From Prauserella_A oleivorans (GTDB taxonomy: Bacteria > Actinomycetota > Actinomycetes > Mycobacteriales > Pseudonocardiaceae), in the NCBI RefSeq assembly GCF_042685745.1, contig NZ_JBHUNT010000001.1, positions 4,588,001 to 4,652,000 on the forward strand: a stretch of 64,000 nucleotides of DNA, given 5' to 3'. Shown here piece after piece: positions 1 through 9,266 of the stretch. The position numbers were made by a program, and so were the translations under genes. The notes beneath the pieces were generated by a model, which worked only from the letters and a program-made list of their open reading frames with translations, did no database searches and had not been told where the DNA came from. The number at the start of each line of letters is the position of its first letter. The first letter of the stretch is position 1.

Positions 1-1134
<1,134 letters not shown>

Positions 1135-1184
1135 CGAGGAGCTCCTTTCACGTGCACGACGGGGATACCCGCCGGGCTGGGAAC

Positions 1185-1375
1185 TCCCCCTCTGTCATGG
1201 GCACCTGAGAGTTTCACCGTGCGCGAGCACGGCTTTCACCTTGGGTGAGGCTCCGGTGAGCCTGCTTTCCAGAGTGGCCTTACCACGGGCGGTAGCGGTA
1301 CCTGAGAGATTGTGGGGTGTTTGCTCCTTCGGTGCCCCCTGTCGCCACGAGTGGCGCACGGGGTCTCTCCCGCCC
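1185..1375 (-). promoter_or_regulatory. Tandem glycine riboswitch upstream of gcvP
   Basis: Read on the minus strand, two consecutive aptamer-like units are visible. The first has GGGAGAGACC, then CACCGAAGGAGCAAAC and AATCTCTCAGGTACCGC. The second has CTCTGGAAAGCAGG, CACCGGAGCC and AAACTCTCAGGTGCC, ending in GACAGAG. The paired CTCTCAGGT blocks and the CCGAAGGRGCAA element are diagnostic of the gcvT-type glycine riboswitch, and the two-unit arrangement is the cooperative form. It ends about 50 bases before the gcvP ATG. Boundaries are approximate. By family knowledge glycine binding turns expression on. Confidence 0.9.
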
Positions 1376-1399
1376 TGGTTCGAACAGCCGCGGTATTCG

Positions 1400-1405
1400 G
1401 TTATA
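1400..1405 (-). promoter_or_regulatory. Possible -10 element for the glycine riboswitch transcript
   Basis: On the minus strand TATAAC lies about 25 bases before the first riboswitch helix, a plausible distance for a transcript that begins just upstream of the aptamer. No convincing -35 hexamer is seen, so this is tentative. Confidence 0.35.
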
Positions 1406-1533
1406 GAGGAGTAACCTACGCGGGGCGTTGCCAGACGTCCACAGGCAACGGCGAGGCAGTGACGAACACCGCGCCGCGAATGGTCCGTTCCCGCCGGCGT
1501 TTGGCGTGGTAGGCCCCAGGGAAATCGTCGGCA

Positions 1534-1959
1534 ATGGCAGCCGAGATGTTCACCGTGCACACCCTGCGCGAGCTCACCGAGCTGGTCGAGATGGGGGTCG
1601 CCCCGTATCTGCGCTACTCTCCCGGCCCCGAATCCGACGCCTCCCATCCCAGCACCGACCACGAGAGCGGCCTGCTCATGCCCGGCGTGTCGGTGAACCC
1701 GCTGGCGGCTCCGGGCTGGTGGACGCTGCCGCTGGAGGACTGGCTCGCCCGGCGCGTGTGCCAGTACCTGCGGGAACTCGACGAGGGCGCGCGGCCCTGG
1801 CTGCTGTCGGGCCGGCAGGTCGACTTCGGGCCCGACAACGAACCGCTGCTCGTCGACCTCAACCCGGTCGCGTGGATGAGCACCGATCTGCTGGACGAGG
1901 CGCGCGAGCACTACCACGCACGCCTGAACGCGGGCACCGCCACGCACAACGACCACTGA
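1534..1959 (+). CDS. Hypothetical protein, DUF6098-like
   Basis: A 141-residue soluble protein with no signal peptide or membrane segment. It is rich in Trp and Leu, with a central PGWWTLPLEDWLARRVCQYL block and a C-terminal DLNPVAWMSTDLLDEA block. It resembles small actinobacterial proteins grouped as DUF6098, whose function is unknown; the link is from memory. A second in-frame ATG five codons in (MFTVHTL) is a possible start. It is alone on its strand, divergent from gcvP and convergent with the flavoprotein gene. Confidence 0.7.
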   Translation: MAAEMFTVHTLRELTELVEMGVAPYLRYSPGPESDASHPSTDHESGLLMPGVSVNPLAAPGWWTLPLEDWLARRVCQYLRELDEGARPWLLSGRQVDFGPDNEPLLVDLNPVAWMSTDLLDEAREHYHARLNAGTATHNDH

Positions 1960-1981
1960 AGGACCACTGAGGGACCACTGA
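1949..1981 (+). repeat. Three tandem 11-bp repeats at a convergent gene junction
   Basis: The unit RGGACCACTGA occurs three times in a row (the first copy differs at its start). The first copy supplies the stop codon of the DUF6098-like gene and each copy carries an in-frame-type TGA. The array fills almost all of the 25-bp space between two convergent genes. It is probably replication slippage. Confidence 0.7.
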
Positions 1982-1984
1982 CGC

Positions 1985-3082
1985 TCACCCCAGGGTCGCC
2001 AGCAGCTCCCGGACGGCGCTGCGACCGGCGCGGGCAGCCCCGACCGTGCTCGCGGACGGCCCGTACCCCACGAGGTGCAGCCGCGGCTCGGCGGCGACAC
2101 GCAGGCCGCCCACCCGCGGCGTGCCGGCGGCCTGCGGCGCGATCCGGATGCCACCCCCGGGTTCGCGCAACCGCAGCGGGCGCAGGTGGTCGAGTGCGGC
2201 GCGGAACCCGGTGGCCCACAGGATGACGTCGGCGCGTTGCTCGGCCCCGTCGGCCCAGCGCACGCCGTGCGGGGTGATGCGGTCGAACATGGGCCTGCGG
2301 TCGAGGACACCGGTCTCGAGGCCGCGCCGGACCTCCGGGGTCAGCCACAACCCGGTCCCACTCACCACGCTGCGCGGCGGCTTGCCCTCGCGGACCCTCG
2401 CGTCGACCTCGGCCACCACCCGGCGGCCGTGCTCGGGAGTGAACTCACCCTCGTGGAACACCGGCGGTGTGCGCGTGACCCACGTCGTTCCCGCGGCGAG
2501 GGGTGCGATCTCCAGCAGCAACTGCACGGCCGACGTCCCGCCCCCGACCACCACGACGTGCCGGCCGGCGAACTCGCCGGGACCTCGGTAGTCGGCCGTG
2601 TGCAGTTGCCGCCCGGTGAACGTCTCGCGCCCCGAGTAGTACGGCCAGAACGGCCGGTCCCACGTACCCGTGGCGTTGATGATTCCGCGCGCCGACCAGG
2701 TCTCGGCGCCACCGTCGACCAGGAACCGCCGGTCCGGGCCGCTGCCGTCGGCGGTCACGGACCGGACGTCGACCGGGCGGTGCACCGGCAGGTCGAAGGT
2801 CTCCTCGTAACGGGCGAAGTAGTCCGACACGACGTCCGCTGCGGGCCTGGTGCTGTCGGCGGCGCCGAGCGGGAGTCCGGGGAGGTCGTGCAGGCCGTGC
2901 ACCCGGCCGAGCCGGAGCGACGGCCAACGGTACTGCCACGCACCACCCGCGCGTTTGCCGTGGTCGAGCACCACGAACCCCGACTCGTTGGCGAGCCCGG
3001 CCCGGCGGAGGAAATAGGCGGCGGACAGTCCCGCCTGTCCCGCGCCGATGACGACGACGTCGGTCTCGTGGTCAGCCCGCAT
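1985..3082 (-). CDS. FAD-dependent oxidoreductase, flavin monooxygenase-like
   Basis: A 365-residue two-dinucleotide-binding-domain flavoprotein. The N-terminal FAD-binding motif VVVIGAGQAGLSAAYFLRRA lies around residues 8-27. A second Rossmann motif, VVVVGGGTSAVQ, sits in the middle and would bind NAD(P)H. A conserved ATGF-type stretch (ILWATGFRAAL) is near the C-terminus. It resembles YczJ/CzcO-like or flavin-containing monooxygenases. The substrate cannot be told. The ATG at 3082 is chosen because it places the FAD motif at the normal distance from the N-terminus. A separate transcript unit from the cox cluster is likely. Confidence 0.85.
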   Translation of the reverse strand: MRADHETDVVVIGAGQAGLSAAYFLRRAGLANESGFVVLDHGKRAGGAWQYRWPSLRLGRVHGLHDLPGLPLGAADSTRPAADVVSDYFARYEETFDLPVHRPVDVRSVTADGSGPDRRFLVDGGAETWSARGIINATGTWDRPFWPYYSGRETFTGRQLHTADYRGPGEFAGRHVVVVGGGTSAVQLLLEIAPLAAGTTWVTRTPPVFHEGEFTPEHGRRVVAEVDARVREGKPPRSVVSGTGLWLTPEVRRGLETGVLDRRPMFDRITPHGVRWADGAEQRADVILWATGFRAALDHLRPLRLREPGGGIRIAPQAAGTPRVGGLRVAAEPRLHLVGYGPSASTVGAARAGRSAVRELLATLG

Positions 3083-3239
3083 ACCTCGTGCAACGGATCT
3101 CCGCGCCGAGACCTTCCCAAAGCCCATGCAGCAGGCCGGGCAGCGATCCGGCCCCTGCCTGGTGCGGCCGCCTTCCCGAGTGGTGCGGCGGCCCACGCTC
3201 AAAGCCGCCGCACCGGGGACGACACGGGCCGGCGGGTCC

Positions 3240-3965
3240 TCAGCGGCGACGGAGCAGCCGGACGATCGTCACGATGCCGAGCACCGCGGCGACCCCGGCG
3301 ATCACCGGAGCGAGCCGCTTGGCCACGGAAGCGCCCGCGTAGTCGAAGAGGTCGATGGCCTCGGCTTCCTTGGCCGGCTTCACCGACTCCAGCTGGGGCT
3401 TCTCCGGTTGCGCGGGAGGGGCCGCCGCAGCGGCGCCGGTGGCGATCTTCGACTCGTCGCCGCGCCCCGGCGTGGTGTCGGTGCCCGGGCCGGGTGCCGG
3501 TGCCTGCGTCGCAGGCGTACCCGACGAGGACAGTTCCTCGGAGAGGTTACCCGCGAACGTGTCGAGGATCTTGCCGCCCACCTCGGAGATCATCCCGCGC
3601 CCGAACTGAGCGGGCCGGCCGGTGACGTTCAGGTCGGTCTCGACGGCGCCCTTGGTGGTGTCGCCCTCGGCGGACAGCGTCACGGTGACGGTGGCCGACG
3701 CCGTGCCCGCACCGCGCGCGTCCTTGCCGGACGCCTTGATCTTGATCTGCCGGGACTGCTCGTTCTTCTCCAGGAACTCGCCGGTTCCCTTGTACAGCAA
3801 CGAGACCGGCCCCAGCTTGACCTTCACCGTGCCCTTGAACGTGTCGCCTTCCACCGACGTCAGCGTGGCGCCGGGCATGCAGGGCGCCACCCGTTCCGGG
3901 TCGATGACGGCCTTCCACACCTCGTCGATGGGCGCCGGAACGGCGAATTCGTGGTCGAGCCGCAC
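3240..3965 (-). CDS. coxG: CoxG-like SRPBCC protein with C-terminal membrane anchor
   Basis: A 241-residue protein of the carbon monoxide dehydrogenase subunit G family. The first 150 residues form the SRPBCC (START-like) domain (FAVPAPIDEVWKAVIDPE, CMPGATL, VKLGPVSLLYKGTGEF). A Pro/Ala/Thr-rich linker follows, then one C-terminal membrane helix (VIAGVAAVLGIVTIVRLL) ending in RRR. CoxG is thought to help recruit or mature CO dehydrogenase at the membrane. A GTG start at 3965 is preferred because GGAAGGAGGTC lies just upstream. It is last in the cox operon, 97 bp after coxM. Confidence 0.9.
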   Translation of the reverse strand: MRLDHEFAVPAPIDEVWKAVIDPERVAPCMPGATLTSVEGDTFKGTVKVKLGPVSLLYKGTGEFLEKNEQSRQIKIKASGKDARGAGTASATVTVTLSAEGDTTKGAVETDLNVTGRPAQFGRGMISEVGGKILDTFAGNLSEELSSSGTPATQAPAPGPGTDTTPGRGDESKIATGAAAAAPPAQPEKPQLESVKPAKEAEAIDLFDYAGASVAKRLAPVIAGVAAVLGIVTIVRLLRRR

Positions 3966-4062
3966 GGGCCGACCTCCTTCCTCGATGTCCAGGTCTTGAC
4001 TAGCCGCTGAGCCCGAGGGCACCGCGGACCCGGCGGGACCGCGGTGCCCTCGGGGACTGTTC

Positions 4063-4917
4063 TCAGCCTGCCACGGCGGCTTCGATCGCGCGGCCGGTGA
4101 GGACACGGGCGAGGTGCTGCCGGTACTCGACGTCGGCGTTGCCGTCGACGGTCGGGTTGGTGCCCTCGGCCGCGTGCTCGGCGGCGGCGCGGATCGCGTC
4201 GGCGGTGGCCGGCTGGCCGACCAGCGCCTCCTCGACCGCGCGGGCCCGCACCGGCACCGACGACATGTTCGTCAGCCCGATCCTGGCCTCGGCGATCGTG
4301 CCGCCCTCGGCGCGGACCGTGGCCGCCACCGCGACCATCGACCACGCCTGCGCGACCCGGTTGAACTTCTCGTAGTGCGCGGGCCAGCCCGTGTGCTTGG
4401 GCACGCGGACCTCGACGAGGATCTCCTCCGGCGCCAGCGAGGTCGTGAAGAAGTCCTCGAAGAACTCCGCCGCGGGCACCGTCCGCTGGCCGTCCATCCC
4501 GCGGATCACCATCTCTGCGTCCAGCGCGAGCGCTGGCGCGAGCAGGTCACCGGCCGGGTCGGCGTGCGCGAGCGAGCCACCGAACGTGCCCCGGTGGCGC
4601 ACCTGCGGGTCGGCCACGGTGGCGGTCGCCTTGGCGAGCAACACGGCATGGTCGTGGATCAGCGGGTCCCGCTGCACGTCGTAGTGCGTGGTCATCGACC
4701 CGATCACGATGGCGTCGCCGTCGTCTCGCACACCACGCAGTTCCGCGATCTTGCCGAGGTCGACCACCGTGGTGGGCGCGGCCAGCCGCATGCGCAGCAC
4801 CGGCAGCAGGCTCTGCCCGCCCGCGAGGACCTTCGCGTCCTCGCCCGCCTCGGACAGCGCTCGAACCGCCTCGTCCACAGTGGATGGAGCGACGTAGTCG
4901 AACGGAGCGGGAATCAC
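4063..4917 (-). CDS. coxM: Molybdenum hydroxylase FAD-binding medium subunit (CoxM-like)
   Basis: FAD subunit of a xanthine-oxidase-family hydroxylase, passing electrons from the 2Fe-2S subunit onward. The 284 residues show the two family FAD-binding motifs, AGGQS at 32-36 and TFGGSLAHAD at 111-120, and a C-terminal CO dehydrogenase flavoprotein domain. The GTG start overlaps the coxL stop by four bases (GTGA), which indicates translational coupling. Its length is normal. Whether the complex oxidises CO or another substrate depends on CoxL (see that entry). Confidence 0.93.
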   Translation of the reverse strand: MIPAPFDYVAPSTVDEAVRALSEAGEDAKVLAGGQSLLPVLRMRLAAPTTVVDLGKIAELRGVRDDGDAIVIGSMTTHYDVQRDPLIHDHAVLLAKATATVADPQVRHRGTFGGSLAHADPAGDLLAPALALDAEMVIRGMDGQRTVPAAEFFEDFFTTSLAPEEILVEVRVPKHTGWPAHYEKFNRVAQAWSMVAVAATVRAEGGTIAEARIGLTNMSSVPVRARAVEEALVGQPATADAIRAAAEHAAEGTNPTVDGNADVEYRQHLARVLTGRAIEAAVAG

Positions 4918-7358
4918 TGCGCACCTCCGTGTTCCGGGTCGATCGAACCGAGACCGCCACCGGCCTCGGCACCGGGGCCACCCGCCGCCTTGTCGCCCGC
5001 GTGGATGGCCCGCCACACGCGCATCGGGGTCAGCGGCATCTCGATGTCGTTGACGCCGTAGTGGCGCACGGCGTCGATCACCGCGTTCACCACGGCCGGG
5101 GTCGAGGCGATCGTGCCCGCCTCGCCGACGCCCTTGACGCCCAGCGGGTTCGTGGTCGACGGCGTCTCGGTGCGGTCGGTCGTGAACGACGGCAGGTCCA
5201 TCGCCGAGGGCAGCAGGTAGTCCGCGAAGGTGCCGGACGTCAGCGTGCCCGACTCGTCGTAAACGGCCTCCTCGTACAGCGCCTGGGCGATGCCCTGGGC
5301 CAGCCCACCGTGCATCTGGCCGTCGACGATCAGCGGGTTGATCACCTTGCCGACGTCGTCGACGCAGACGTACGAGCGCAGCGACACCCGTCCGGTCTCG
5401 GTGTCCACTTCGGCCGCGCACAGGTGCGTGCCGTGCGGGAAGGAGAAGTTCTCCGGGTCGTAGACCGCCTCGGAGTCCAGCGTGGGCTCGACACCCTCGG
5501 GCAGGTCGTGTGCCGCGAACACCGCGAGCGCCACGTCCTGGATGGCCGTGGACCGGTCCGTCCCGCGGACCGTGAACTTGCCGTTGGCGAACTCGAGGTC
5601 GTCCTCGGAGGCCTCCATCATGTGCGCGGCGACCTTGCGAGCCTTGGCGATGACCTTCTCCGCGGCCTTGACGACGGCGATGCCGCCGACGGCCAGCGAC
5701 CGCGAGCCGTAGGTGTCGAGGCCCTTGTGCGACGACTGCGTGTCGCCGTGCAGCACCTCGACGTCCTCGAACGCCACGCCCAGCTGGTCGGCCACGATCT
5801 GGCTCCACGCCGTCTCGTGTCCCTGCCCGTGCGGGGACGCACCGGTGACCACCTCGACCTTGCCGGTGGGCAGCATGCGGATGGCCGCGTGCTCCCAGCC
5901 GCCCGCGCCGTAGTCGAGCGACCCGAGCACCCGCGACGGCGCCAACCCGCACATCTCCGTGAACGTCGAGATGCCGATGCCCAGCTGCACCGTGTCACCG
6001 CGCTCCCGGCGCTCCCGCTGCTCGCGACGTAGTCCGTCGTAGTCGAACAGCTGCATGGCCTTCTCGGTGGCGGCCTCGTAGTTGCCCGAGTCGTAGGTGA
6101 GCGTGGAGACCGTGGTGTACGGGAACTCGTCGTGCTTGATCCAGTTCTTCTCGCGCAGCTGCATCGGGTCCATGCCGAGCTCCGCGGCGAGCTCGTCCAT
6201 GATCCGCTCGATCGCGAACGTCGCCTCCGGCCTGCCCGCGCCGCGGTAGGCGTCGGTGAGCGTGGTGTTGGTGAACACCGTCGTGCACGAGAACTTGTAG
6301 GCCGGGATCTTGTAGATCGCGTTGAACATGAACGCGCCGAGCACCGGCACGCCGCCGCCGACGATGCCGAGGTAGGCGCCCATGTCGGCGAGCAGATCGA
6401 CTTTGAGCCCGGTGACCGTGCCGTCGCGCGTGGCCGAGATGGTGATGTCCTGGATCTGGTCCCGGCCGTGATGGGCGGCGACCATCGTCTCGGACCGGGA
6501 CTCGGTCCACTTCACCGGCTTACCGAGCTTCTGCGCCACGAGCAGTGTCGCGAACTCCTCGGGCGTGACGGCCAGCTTGCCGCCGAAGCCGCCGCCGACG
6601 TCGGGGGCGACCACGCGGATGCGGTGCTCGGGCAGGCCGAGCGTCAGTGCCGCCATGGTCTTGAGGATGTGCGGCACCTGGGTCGCCGACCACATCGTCA
6701 GCTGCGGCGCCGTCGGGTCGACCACGACCGCACGCGGCTCCATGAACGCGGGCACGAGCCGCTGCTGGCGGAACCGTCGCTTCACGACGACCTCGGAGTC
6801 CGCGATCGCCTGCTCGACGTCGCCGCCCGAACCCGCCTCGGCCGAGTCGAACACCCACAGGGCACTGCGGTTGGTGCCGAGCTCCTCGTGCACGAGCGGG
6901 GCGTTCTCGGCGATCGCGTTCTCGAGGCCGAGGACGACGGGGAGGTCCTCGTACTCGACGTCGATCTCGGCGAGCGCGTCCTCGGCCTCGGCCGCGCTGC
7001 GCGCGACGACTGCGGCCACGGCCTCGCCCGCGAAGTTCACGGTGCCCTGCGCGAGCACCGGCCGGCGCGCGGCCTTCTGATCCGGGGTGATCGGCCAGGC
7101 GTTGGGCATGCCGATCTTCTGTTCGGGGTCGAGGTCGTCACCGGTGAACACGGCGATGACACCCGGCATCTCCTTGGCCGCCGAGGTGTCGATGCTGACG
7201 ATCTTGGCGTGGGCCGACGTGCTGCGCAGGAAGGCCATGTGGACCATGCCGGGCAGCGTGATGTTGTCGGTCCAGCGGGTGCGGCCGGTGATGAGCCGTT
7301 CGTCCTCCTTGCGGACGCGAGCCCGGCCGACCTCCGGTTCCACGGTGGCGGTCATCAT
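4914..7358 (-). CDS. coxL: Molybdopterin-binding large subunit, form II CoxL-like hydroxylase
   Basis: Catalytic subunit of 814 residues with the aldehyde oxidase/xanthine dehydrogenase a/b hammerhead domain first and the Mo-cofactor domain after it (GGGFGGK at 255-261, KGVGEAG near 755 with the catalytic Glu). The active-site loop reads AYRGAGR (370-376). True form I CO dehydrogenases carry AYXCSFR with a copper-binding Cys, so this is a form II type whose natural substrate is uncertain. The second ATG is better spaced from GGAGGTG. It overlaps coxS by four bases and coxM by four. It needs molybdopterin cytosine dinucleotide. Confidence 0.93.
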   Translation of the reverse strand: MMTATVEPEVGRARVRKEDERLITGRTRWTDNITLPGMVHMAFLRSTSAHAKIVSIDTSAAKEMPGVIAVFTGDDLDPEQKIGMPNAWPITPDQKAARRPVLAQGTVNFAGEAVAAVVARSAAEAEDALAEIDVEYEDLPVVLGLENAIAENAPLVHEELGTNRSALWVFDSAEAGSGGDVEQAIADSEVVVKRRFRQQRLVPAFMEPRAVVVDPTAPQLTMWSATQVPHILKTMAALTLGLPEHRIRVVAPDVGGGFGGKLAVTPEEFATLLVAQKLGKPVKWTESRSETMVAAHHGRDQIQDITISATRDGTVTGLKVDLLADMGAYLGIVGGGVPVLGAFMFNAIYKIPAYKFSCTTVFTNTTLTDAYRGAGRPEATFAIERIMDELAAELGMDPMQLREKNWIKHDEFPYTTVSTLTYDSGNYEAATEKAMQLFDYDGLRREQRERRERGDTVQLGIGISTFTEMCGLAPSRVLGSLDYGAGGWEHAAIRMLPTGKVEVVTGASPHGQGHETAWSQIVADQLGVAFEDVEVLHGDTQSSHKGLDTYGSRSLAVGGIAVVKAAEKVIAKARKVAAHMMEASEDDLEFANGKFTVRGTDRSTAIQDVALAVFAAHDLPEGVEPTLDSEAVYDPENFSFPHGTHLCAAEVDTETGRVSLRSYVCVDDVGKVINPLIVDGQMHGGLAQGIAQALYEEAVYDESGTLTSGTFADYLLPSAMDLPSFTTDRTETPSTTNPLGVKGVGEAGTIASTPAVVNAVIDAVRHYGVNDIEMPLTPMRVWRAIHAGDKAAGGPGAEAGGGLGSIDPEHGGAQ

Positions 7359-7894
7359 TCACCTCCGCCCACGCTCGAGGCGGCCTGGCGTGCCTGGGCC
7401 TCGGAGACCTGCTCGGCCTCGGGGCCCGCGCCAGGCTTCATGTGGCTCGCCGCATCGCGCACGGCGCGGACGATGTTCTGGTAGCCGGTGCACCGGCAGA
7501 GGTTGCCCTCGAGCCCCTCGCGCACGGCGTGCTCGTCGGGATCGGGGTTGTCGGCCAGCAGGTCGATGGACTGCATGATCATGCCCGGGGTGCAGAACCC
7601 GCACTGCAGCGCATGGTTGTCCCGGAACGCCTGCTGCACGGGATGGAGCTTGCCGTCGCGGGCGAGCCCCTCGATCGTGGTCACCTCACAGCCGTCGGCC
7701 TGGACGGCGAGCACCGAACAGGACTTGACGCTGTGGCCGTCCAGGTGCACGGTGCAGGCTCCGCAGTTACTGGTGTCGCACCCGACCACGGTGCCGACCT
7801 TGCCGAGCCGCTCTCGCAGGTAGTGCACGAGAAGTGTGCGTGGTTCGACGTCATCGGTGTAGCGGGTCCCGTCTACGGTGACGGTGATGCGCAT
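7355..7894 (-). CDS. coxS: 2Fe-2S small subunit (CoxS-like)
   Basis: Iron-sulfur subunit of the same hydroxylase, 179 residues. The plant-type 2Fe-2S cluster ligands are C39, C44, C47 and C59. The second, all-helical 2Fe-2S domain has C98, C101, C133 and C135 (CGFCTPG and CRCTGYQNI). A 20-residue Ala/Glu-rich tail extends past the usual end. ACAGGAGG lies seven bases before the ATG, making this the first gene of the S-L-M-G run, with promoter expected in the 247 bp upstream, where no gene is seen. Confidence 0.95.
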   Translation of the reverse strand: MRITVTVDGTRYTDDVEPRTLLVHYLRERLGKVGTVVGCDTSNCGACTVHLDGHSVKSCSVLAVQADGCEVTTIEGLARDGKLHPVQQAFRDNHALQCGFCTPGMIMQSIDLLADNPDPDEHAVREGLEGNLCRCTGYQNIVRAVRDAASHMKPGAGPEAEQVSEAQARQAASSVGGGE

Positions 7895-8141
7895 TGGGCC
7901 TCCTGTGGTGGCTCGGCCCGTCCAGGACGGGCCGCGTGGGAACGGCCGTAACCGACCACCGCACCGGTGATCGGCTTCACAAGGCGAGCCTGCTACGTTC
8001 GCCCCGCCGGGACAACCCCCGTTCTGGCGAGTGCGCGCACCTCGATCCGCAACTGCGGACGTGACGACGGGATCAGCTCCGCACGTGCGGACGGGTCCCC
8101 CGATCGATATCGCGTCCGGCGTCGCGACGGCCCCGCTCGCG

Positions 8142-9266
8142 TCACCGCTCCAACTCGCTGTGGATCCGGCCGTCGAGATCCGACAGGCGGCGCCCGCCTC
8201 CGCCCCACTTCAGCGCGATGATCTCCGCCGCGATGGAGACCGCGGTCTCCTCCGGGGTCCGGGCGCCCAGGTCGAGCCCGATCGGCGAGGCGAGGCGCTT
8301 GAGCTCCGCGTCGGTGATGCCCACCTCGCGCAGCCGCGCGAGCCGGTCGTCGTGAGTCCGGCGCGAGCCCATGGCACCGATGTAGCCGACGTCCAGACGC
8401 AGCGCGACCTCCAGCAGCGGCACGTCGAACTTGGGGTCGTGGGTGAGCACGGCGATGACGGTGCGGCCGTCGATGCGGCCCGCGTCCGCCTCGGCCTTGA
8501 GGTAGCGGTGCGGCCAGTCCACGACCACCTGGTGCGCGTCCGGGAACCGTGTCTTCGTGGCGAACACCGGGCGCGCGTCGCACACGGTGACCTCGTAGCC
8601 GAGGTAGGCGCCCATCCGCGCCATCGCGGCGGCGAAGTCGATGGCGCCGAACACCAGCATCCGCGGCGGCGGCTCGAAGGTGTTGACGAAGACCGCCATG
8701 CCCTCGCCGCGACGCTGGCCGTCCGGCCCGTAGTGCAGCGTGCCGGACCGCCCGCCCGCGAGCAGGCCACGGGCGTCGTCGAGCACGGCGTCGTCGATGC
8801 GCTCCGACCCCAGGCTGCCGCGCGCCTGCTCGGGCCACACGAGCAGGCGCCTGCCGAGCATCGCCGGGTCGGGGTGTTCGATGGTCGTCACCACCGCGAC
8901 CGGCCTGCCGTCGCGCACCGACGACACGAGCTCGCCCAGCTCGGGCATCGACTCCCGGTCGACCGGCTCCACGAAGATGTCGATGATGCCGCCGCACGTC
9001 AGGCCGACGGCGAACGCATCGTCGTCGCTGACGCCGTAGCGCTGCAGCACCGGCACCCGGTCGGCCACCACCTGCTGCGCGAGTTCGTACACCGCGCCCT
9101 CGACGCAGCCGCCCGAGACGCTGCCGACCGCCTCGCCGTCCGCGCCCACCAGCATCGCCGCGCCCGGTGCCCGCGGCGCGGACGAGAACGTCGCGACCAC
9201 GGTGCCCACGCCCACGGTCTCCCCGGCTTCCCAGCGCCGGTGGAGTTCGTCCAGCACGTCATGCAT
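8142..9266 (-). CDS. XdhC/CoxF-family maturation factor
   Basis: A 374-residue member of the XdhC/CoxI family that binds the molybdenum cofactor and aids its sulfuration and insertion into hydroxylases of the xanthine dehydrogenase family. The N-terminal XdhC domain (TFSSAPRAPGAAMLV, GSVSGGCVEGAVYELA) precedes a Rossmann domain (MLVFGAIDFAAAMARMGAYL, IGAMGSRRTHDDRLARL). Its ATG overlaps the end of the coxE gene by eight bases. The context with a CoxL-type enzyme and a cytidylyltransferase supports a role in cofactor loading. Confidence 0.9.
   Translation of the reverse strand: MHDVLDELHRRWEAGETVGVGTVVATFSSAPRAPGAAMLVGADGEAVGSVSGGCVEGAVYELAQQVVADRVPVLQRYGVSDDDAFAVGLTCGGIIDIFVEPVDRESMPELGELVSSVRDGRPVAVVTTIEHPDPAMLGRRLLVWPEQARGSLGSERIDDAVLDDARGLLAGGRSGTLHYGPDGQRRGEGMAVFVNTFEPPPRMLVFGAIDFAAAMARMGAYLGYEVTVCDARPVFATKTRFPDAHQVVVDWPHRYLKAEADAGRIDGRTVIAVLTHDPKFDVPLLEVALRLDVGYIGAMGSRRTHDDRLARLREVGITDAELKRLASPIGLDLGARTPEETAVSIAAEIIALKWGGGGRRLSDLDGRIHSELER

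Noticed and set aside
2075..3625. 516-codon open frame on the plus strand over the flavoprotein and coxG
   Set aside because: Antisense shadow of a real gene in high-GC DNA; Arg/Gly/Pro-rich product without motifs, while the opposite strand encodes conserved domains.
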